The translations under genes and the position numbers were made by a program. Positions 15,180-18,286 of a DNA stretch of 18,286 bases are shown here, piece after piece (within the stretch, counting starts at the first letter, position 1; the number at the start of each line of letters is the position of its first letter). Under the pieces are notes generated by a model. That model was not told where the DNA came from, searched no databases, and saw only the letters and a list, made by a program, of their open reading frames with translations. The stretch is from positions 1 through 18,286 of the forward strand of contig CAZLIC010000086.1 in NCBI GenBank assembly GCA_964559535.1, given 5' to 3'. Source of the DNA: CAZLIC01 sp964559535. Its GTDB lineage: Bacteria; Pseudomonadota; Alphaproteobacteria; Rhodobacterales; Rhodobacteraceae.

Positions 15180-16052
15180 TCACAATCGCCGCGCCAGATA
15201 GCCCTTCGTGAACGTCGCATAGCCCGCGGCCGTCACCCCCAGATGCGCCTTCATCATCCGGTGCAGCGCGGGCAGGCGGTGGAAGGGCACGGCGGGAAAC
15301 ACATGGTGTTCGGTGTGATAGGGCATGTTCCACGCCAGAAACCGCACCACCGCCGTGGTGAATGTCGTGCGGGTGTTCAGGAACATGTCGGCCACCTGCG
15401 GGCAGTCGCCATGTTCGGCCAGAAGGTACAGCCGCAGCACCGGCTGGCCCAGAGCCACCGGCACCACCCAGACCCACAGCAGCACCGGCGTCACCAGCAG
15501 CGACAGGCCGCAGACGACATACCCCGCCAGCATCCACCGTGATTCCCTCGCCAGCCGGGGCATGGCGCCTTCGGGCAGGTAATCCGCCCGTTCCCGCCCC
15601 AGTGCCAGCCGCCAGACCACCCCCGCCATGCCCACCCAGTAAGGCACCCCGCTCACATGCCACACCCATTGCCGCAGCGTCTCGGGCTTGGGCGAGGCCA
15701 GTTCCGGGTCACCGGGCAGGTTGGTGAAGCGGTGATGCGCCAGATGGAACAGCCGGAACCACCCGAAGGGCAGCAGCAACAAAAACCCGCAGGCATGGCC
15801 GACAATCTCGTTCAGCGGCAGGCTGGCAAAAGGCGTCTTGTGCGTCGCCTCATGTTCCAGCGTGAACAGGAAGATCAGCAGAACACCTTGCACCGGGATC
15901 AGCCACCACCACCCCGCCGCGATCAGCCCGCCCACCAGCAGGATTGCGCCCAGATGCCCCGCCAGATGCACCAGCCCCGCGAGGGTAGACCGTTCCACCA
16001 GCGCCGCGCGGGTGTCGGCAGGAAGCGAGGACAGGAAAGCCTTGTGGTTCAT
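15180..16052 (-). CDS. Membrane fatty acid desaturase-family protein
   Basis: An integral-membrane di-iron enzyme of the fatty acid desaturase/hydroxylase family, 290 residues. All three histidine boxes are present: H67-EAT-H71, H103-LA-HH (106-107) and H246-TE-HH (249-250). An extra conserved-looking AEHG (212-215) lies before the third box. Hydrophobic segments near 31-66, 84-100, 133-150 and 174-200 would carry it through the membrane. The substrate (acyl lipid, carotenoid or other) cannot be told. The ATG at 16052 shares one base with the stop of the cupin gene (TGATG), so translation is probably coupled; a GTG one codon upstream is an alternative start. It lacks fused cytochrome b5 or ferredoxin domains, so it needs separate electron donors. 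Confidence 0.9.
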   Translation of the reverse strand: MNHKAFLSSLPADTRAALVERSTLAGLVHLAGHLGAILLVGGLIAAGWWWLIPVQGVLLIFLFTLEHEATHKTPFASLPLNEIVGHACGFLLLLPFGWFRLFHLAHHRFTNLPGDPELASPKPETLRQWVWHVSGVPYWVGMAGVVWRLALGRERADYLPEGAMPRLARESRWMLAGYVVCGLSLLVTPVLLWVWVVPVALGQPVLRLYLLAEHGDCPQVADMFLNTRTTFTTAVVRFLAWNMPYHTEHHVFPAVPFHRLPALHRMMKAHLGVTAAGYATFTKGYLARRL

Positions 16053-16468
16053 CACGGAATCTCGAACCCCGGCGGCGCAAGCTCGAACCCCTGAAACCGG
16101 AACCCCGGCGACACGGTGCAGGACACCAGCGTATGGTCACCCGTCGTCCGGGCCGCCTGCCACCACCCCGCAGGCACCACGACCTGCACCGATTGCCCCG
16201 CCACCACATCCGGCCCCAGCACCACCGGCCGTGACAAGGCGCCATCCCCGGACAGCCGCAACACCAGCGGCGCCCCGGCATGAAACAGCCAGATCTCGTC
16301 GGCATCCACCCGGTGCCAGTGGCTGCGCTCGCCCTTCGCCAGCAGGAACAGGATCGCCGTCCCGCTGGCCCGCCCCGCCACATCCGGCCCGCGCCACGTC
16401 TCTTTGTACCACCCGCCTTCGGGATGGGGCTTCAGGTCCAGCATGCGGATCAGGTCGGCGGCGGTCAT
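16052..16468 (-). CDS. Cupin-fold protein of the DUF985 family
   Basis: A small, probably cytoplasmic protein of 138 residues with a single beta-barrel cupin. The family signature HPEGGWYKETWR is at 15-26, followed by TAILFLLAKGERSHWHRV (37-54) with H50 and H52, then DEIWLFHAG (57-65) with E58 and H63, which are candidate metal or sugar ligands. PAGWWQAAR (99-107) and the C-terminal SPGFRFQGFEL (120-130) are also typical. The molecular function of the family is not established, though cupins of this shape often bind sugars or metals. It overlaps the desaturase start by one base and lies 121 bases downstream of the pseudouridine synthase, so it may begin its own transcript. Confidence 0.9.
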   Translation of the reverse strand: MTAADLIRMLDLKPHPEGGWYKETWRGPDVAGRASGTAILFLLAKGERSHWHRVDADEIWLFHAGAPLVLRLSGDGALSRPVVLGPDVVAGQSVQVVVPAGWWQAARTTGDHTLVSCTVSPGFRFQGFELAPPGFEIP

Positions 16469-16589
16469 GGCGCGCAGAGTGCCACCGCGCCGCGCGGCAG
16501 GGAAGCACCCAAGGCGCGATTCGGTGGTGCGGTTGACACTGCATCGGCGTGCGCAGGGGGATCGCCGGGTGCTTGTGAAAACCCAGCCG

Positions 16590-17138
16590 CTACCGCAGCC
16601 TGCGTGCTCCGTTTCGCCACTCTCCAGGCGCCAGCCCCTGCACGGTCCATTCCCCCACCCGCCACCGCACCAGCCGCAGCGTCGGGTGGCCGACAGCCGC
16701 CGTCATCCGCCGCACCTGCCGGTTCCGGCCCTCGTGCAGCGTCAGCTCGATCCAGCAGTCCGGCACCGTCTGCCGCACCCGGATGGGCGGTTCGCGCGGC
16801 CAAAGGTCGGGCGGGTCGATCCGCCGCGCCTCGGCAGGCAGCGTCGGCCCGTCGTTCAGCACCACGCCTTTCTGCAGCGCGTCCAGGGCCTTGTCCTGGG
16901 GAATTCCCTCGACCTGCGCCAGATAGACCTTGCCCAGCCTGTGCCGCGGGTCGCTGATCTGGGCCTGCAGCCGCCCGTCATCGGTCAGCACCACCAGACC
17001 TTCGCTGTCACGGTCCAGCCGCCCGGCCGGGTAAACCCCCGGCACATCGACGAAATCCGCCAGTGTCCGCCGGCCCTGCCCGTCGGTGAACTGGCACAGC
17101 ACGTCATAGGGCTTGTTCAGCAGGATCACCCGGGTCAT
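16590..17138 (-). CDS. Pseudouridine synthase of the RsuA/RluB/E/F family (RluE-like)
   Basis: It converts a specific uridine in rRNA to pseudouridine. At 182 residues it lacks the N-terminal S4 domain found in RsuA and RluB, which matches RluE (23S rRNA, U2457 in E. coli numbering). The protein opens directly with ILLNKPYDVLCQF (5-17), and the catalytic Asp is D42 in GRLDRDSEGLVVLTDDG (39-55). The segment KVYLAQVEG (about 70-78) and the C-terminal EGRNRQVRRM (about 145-154) are family landmarks. The ribosome site is weak. It is divergent from the oxidoreductase with about 41 bases between the starts. Family certain; assignment to rluE is likely but based on domain shape only. Confidence 0.93.
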   Translation of the reverse strand: MTRVILLNKPYDVLCQFTDGQGRRTLADFVDVPGVYPAGRLDRDSEGLVVLTDDGRLQAQISDPRHRLGKVYLAQVEGIPQDKALDALQKGVVLNDGPTLPAEARRIDPPDLWPREPPIRVRQTVPDCWIELTLHEGRNRQVRRMTAAVGHPTLRLVRWRVGEWTVQGLAPGEWRNGARRLR

Positions 17139-17179
17139 GCTGACCGGCGTAACCGATGGACCGGAAAAGGAAAAGCGGC

Positions 17180-18238
17180 ATGCGTGCAGTTGTCGTCGGC
17201 GCCGGGATCATCGGTGCCTCGGTCGCATTCCACCTGGCCGAACGGGGCGTTCAGGTGACGGTGATCGATGCGGGGCCAGTGGCAGGGGCGGCCTCGGGCC
17301 GGTCATTCGGCTGGATCAACGCCTCGTTCCATCTTTCTGCGGCACATTTCCACCTGCGTGCTGCAGGCATGGCCGCCCACCGCCGCCTTGCGGCCCGCCT
17401 GCCGGGCTGCGAAACCCACTGGCCCGACTGCCTGTGGTATGAGGAGGAGGGCGAGGCACAAGCCCTGTCCGCCGACCGCTTGCGGCAGTTGGGCTACCGC
17501 GTGGAAACCCGCACCCGCGCGCAGATCGCTGCCATGGTTCCGGTGCTGGCCGACCCGCCCGACACCGCCCTGTTCCTGCCCGACGAAGGCGCCACCGACG
17601 CCGCCCTCCTGGCAGCCCGCCTTCTGGCGGCCCCCGGAATCACCACACTGACCGGCTTGCCCGCCACCGCCCTGCGCAGCCATGGCGGCCGCATTGTCGG
17701 CGTTGCCACATCCGAAGGCCCCGTCACCGCCGACCACGTTATCCTCGCCGCTGGAACATCCACCGCCAACCTGCTGGCGCCGCTGGGAATTCCGCTGCCC
17801 ATGCTGCACCGCCCGGGGGTGATCTTGCGCACCCGCCCGCTGCCGCCCGTTCTGCCCGTCATCCTGTGCAGCGCTGCACAAGAAGTACGGCAATTGCCCG
17901 ACGGCCGCCTTCTGGCGCCTGCCGCCGCGAACCATCAGGCCGACAGCGCGGCAGACCTTCCGGAATCTCTGGAAACGCTTGCAGCCCAATGCCTTGCGCG
18001 CCTTCGTTCGTTTCTTCCGGAGCTTCCGCTGGTGCTGGAACAGGCCAGCGTCGGCCACCGCCCCGTCCCCGGCGACAACCTGCCGGTGATCGGCCACCCC
18101 TTGCCGGGCCTGTCAGTGGCGGTGATGCACTCGGGCGTCACGCTGGCCGCCATCACCGGGGAAATCCTTGCCGACGAAATCCTTGGCGGCGCCAACAACC
18201 CGCTGCTTGCCGGTTTCCGCCCCGCCCGCTTCGGCTAG
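17180..18238 (+). CDS. FAD-dependent oxidoreductase of the DAO (D-amino-acid/glycine oxidase) family
   Basis: A flavoenzyme of 352 residues that probably oxidises an amine or amino acid. The N-terminal Rossmann motif is GAGIIG (7-12) in VVVGAGIIGASVAFHLAERG, ending in a acidic residue in VIDAG that would bind the FAD ribose. The typical SGRSFGWINA patch follows near 39-48. The C-terminal GHRPVPGDNLPVIG and HSGVTLAAITGEILADEI segments are the usual second FAD-contact region of DAO proteins. The frame also opens at 17156, but AGGA 8 bases before the ATG at 17180 and the immediate start of the dinucleotide fold favour the shorter form. The substrate is unknown, and no partner gene is visible before the window ends. 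Confidence 0.9.
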   Translation: MRAVVVGAGIIGASVAFHLAERGVQVTVIDAGPVAGAASGRSFGWINASFHLSAAHFHLRAAGMAAHRRLAARLPGCETHWPDCLWYEEEGEAQALSADRLRQLGYRVETRTRAQIAAMVPVLADPPDTALFLPDEGATDAALLAARLLAAPGITTLTGLPATALRSHGGRIVGVATSEGPVTADHVILAAGTSTANLLAPLGIPLPMLHRPGVILRTRPLPPVLPVILCSAAQEVRQLPDGRLLAPAAANHQADSAADLPESLETLAAQCLARLRSFLPELPLVLEQASVGHRPVPGDNLPVIGHPLPGLSVAVMHSGVTLAAITGEILADEILGGANNPLLAGFRPARFG

Positions 18239-18286
18239 AGCGTGTCGTTGTTCATTTGATTCAGGATTCCCAAGTTGGTTGGTTTG
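18239..18286. other. AT-richer non-coding tail at window end
   Basis: The 48 bases after the oxidoreductase stop drop to roughly 44% G+C, against about two-thirds in the genes before. I see no hairpin terminator, frame or promoter in it. It may be the edge of a mobile element or a dispersed intergenic repeat continuing past the window; the sequence shown is too short to decide. Confidence 0.4.

Noticed and set aside
16533..16538. Perfect TTGACA on the plus strand
   Set aside because: No suitable -10 box or plus-strand gene follows; it lies upstream of minus-strand genes only.
16503..16574. Inverted octamer AAGCACCC / GGGTGCTT in the gap between the pseudouridine synthase and cupin genes
   Set aside because: Arms are 8 bases and about 56 bases apart, with no U run; likely chance in GC-rich sequence.

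Overview
The window is a high-GC (roughly two-thirds G+C) alphaproteobacterial chromosome segment. The proteins read like Rhodobacteraceae/Paracoccaceae (Rhodobacter, Gemmobacter or Paracoccus-like): TyrS, MiaA, AnmK and RarD have the lengths and motif variants I associate with that group. This is recognition from memory, not a database search. I see no tRNA, rRNA, CRISPR array, transposase or phage gene, and no gene-free stretch over 300 bases. The longest gaps are about 261 bases (9726-9986) and about 234 bases (5212-5445, which contains an assembly gap).

Layout. (1) 1-3109, plus strand: the 3' part of a molybdenum hydroxylase large subunit (CoxL-like, form II signature) and its FAD-binding medium subunit (CoxM-like), closed by a very strong bidirectional terminator. 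(2) 3130-9725, minus strand: a dipeptide/oligopeptide-type ABC importer operon, transcribed as Tat-exported binding protein, DppB-like permease, enlarged DppC-like permease, and one polypeptide carrying both ATPases. Hairpins sit in its intergenic gaps. A 10-N scaffold gap with near-duplicated flanks lies between the second permease and the ATPase. (3) 9726-10865: a candidate promoter/operator region and an AraC-family regulator upstream of the importer on the same strand. (4) 10906-13095, minus strand: tyrS followed by miaA, separated by two tandem AT-rich hairpins. (5) 13158-14249, plus strand: anmK, divergent from tyrS. (6) 14236-17138, minus strand: rluE-like pseudouridine synthase, DUF985 cupin, membrane fatty acid desaturase and rarD, with anmK and rarD overlapping tail to tail. 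(7) 17180-18238, plus strand: an FAD-dependent amino-acid oxidase-type enzyme. The last 48 bases are visibly AT-richer and unexplained.

How the genes work together. The CoxL/CoxM pair should need a [2Fe-2S] CoxS-like subunit, probably encoded just upstream of the window. The importer operon is complete in one run and may be controlled by the adjacent AraC-type protein. tyrS and miaA both act on tRNA-Tyr, among other tRNAs in the case of MiaA. The cupin and desaturase are translationally coupled. The rest is housekeeping: cell-wall recycling, rRNA modification and an EamA-type permease.

I found no clear sign of an undescribed defence, toxin or mobile system. The items most worth a second look are the unusual architecture of the DppC-like permease with a fused dual ATPase, the repeat-plus-promoter arrangement upstream of the binding protein, the tandem hairpins between tyrS and miaA, and the apparent assembly artefact at 5213-5440.
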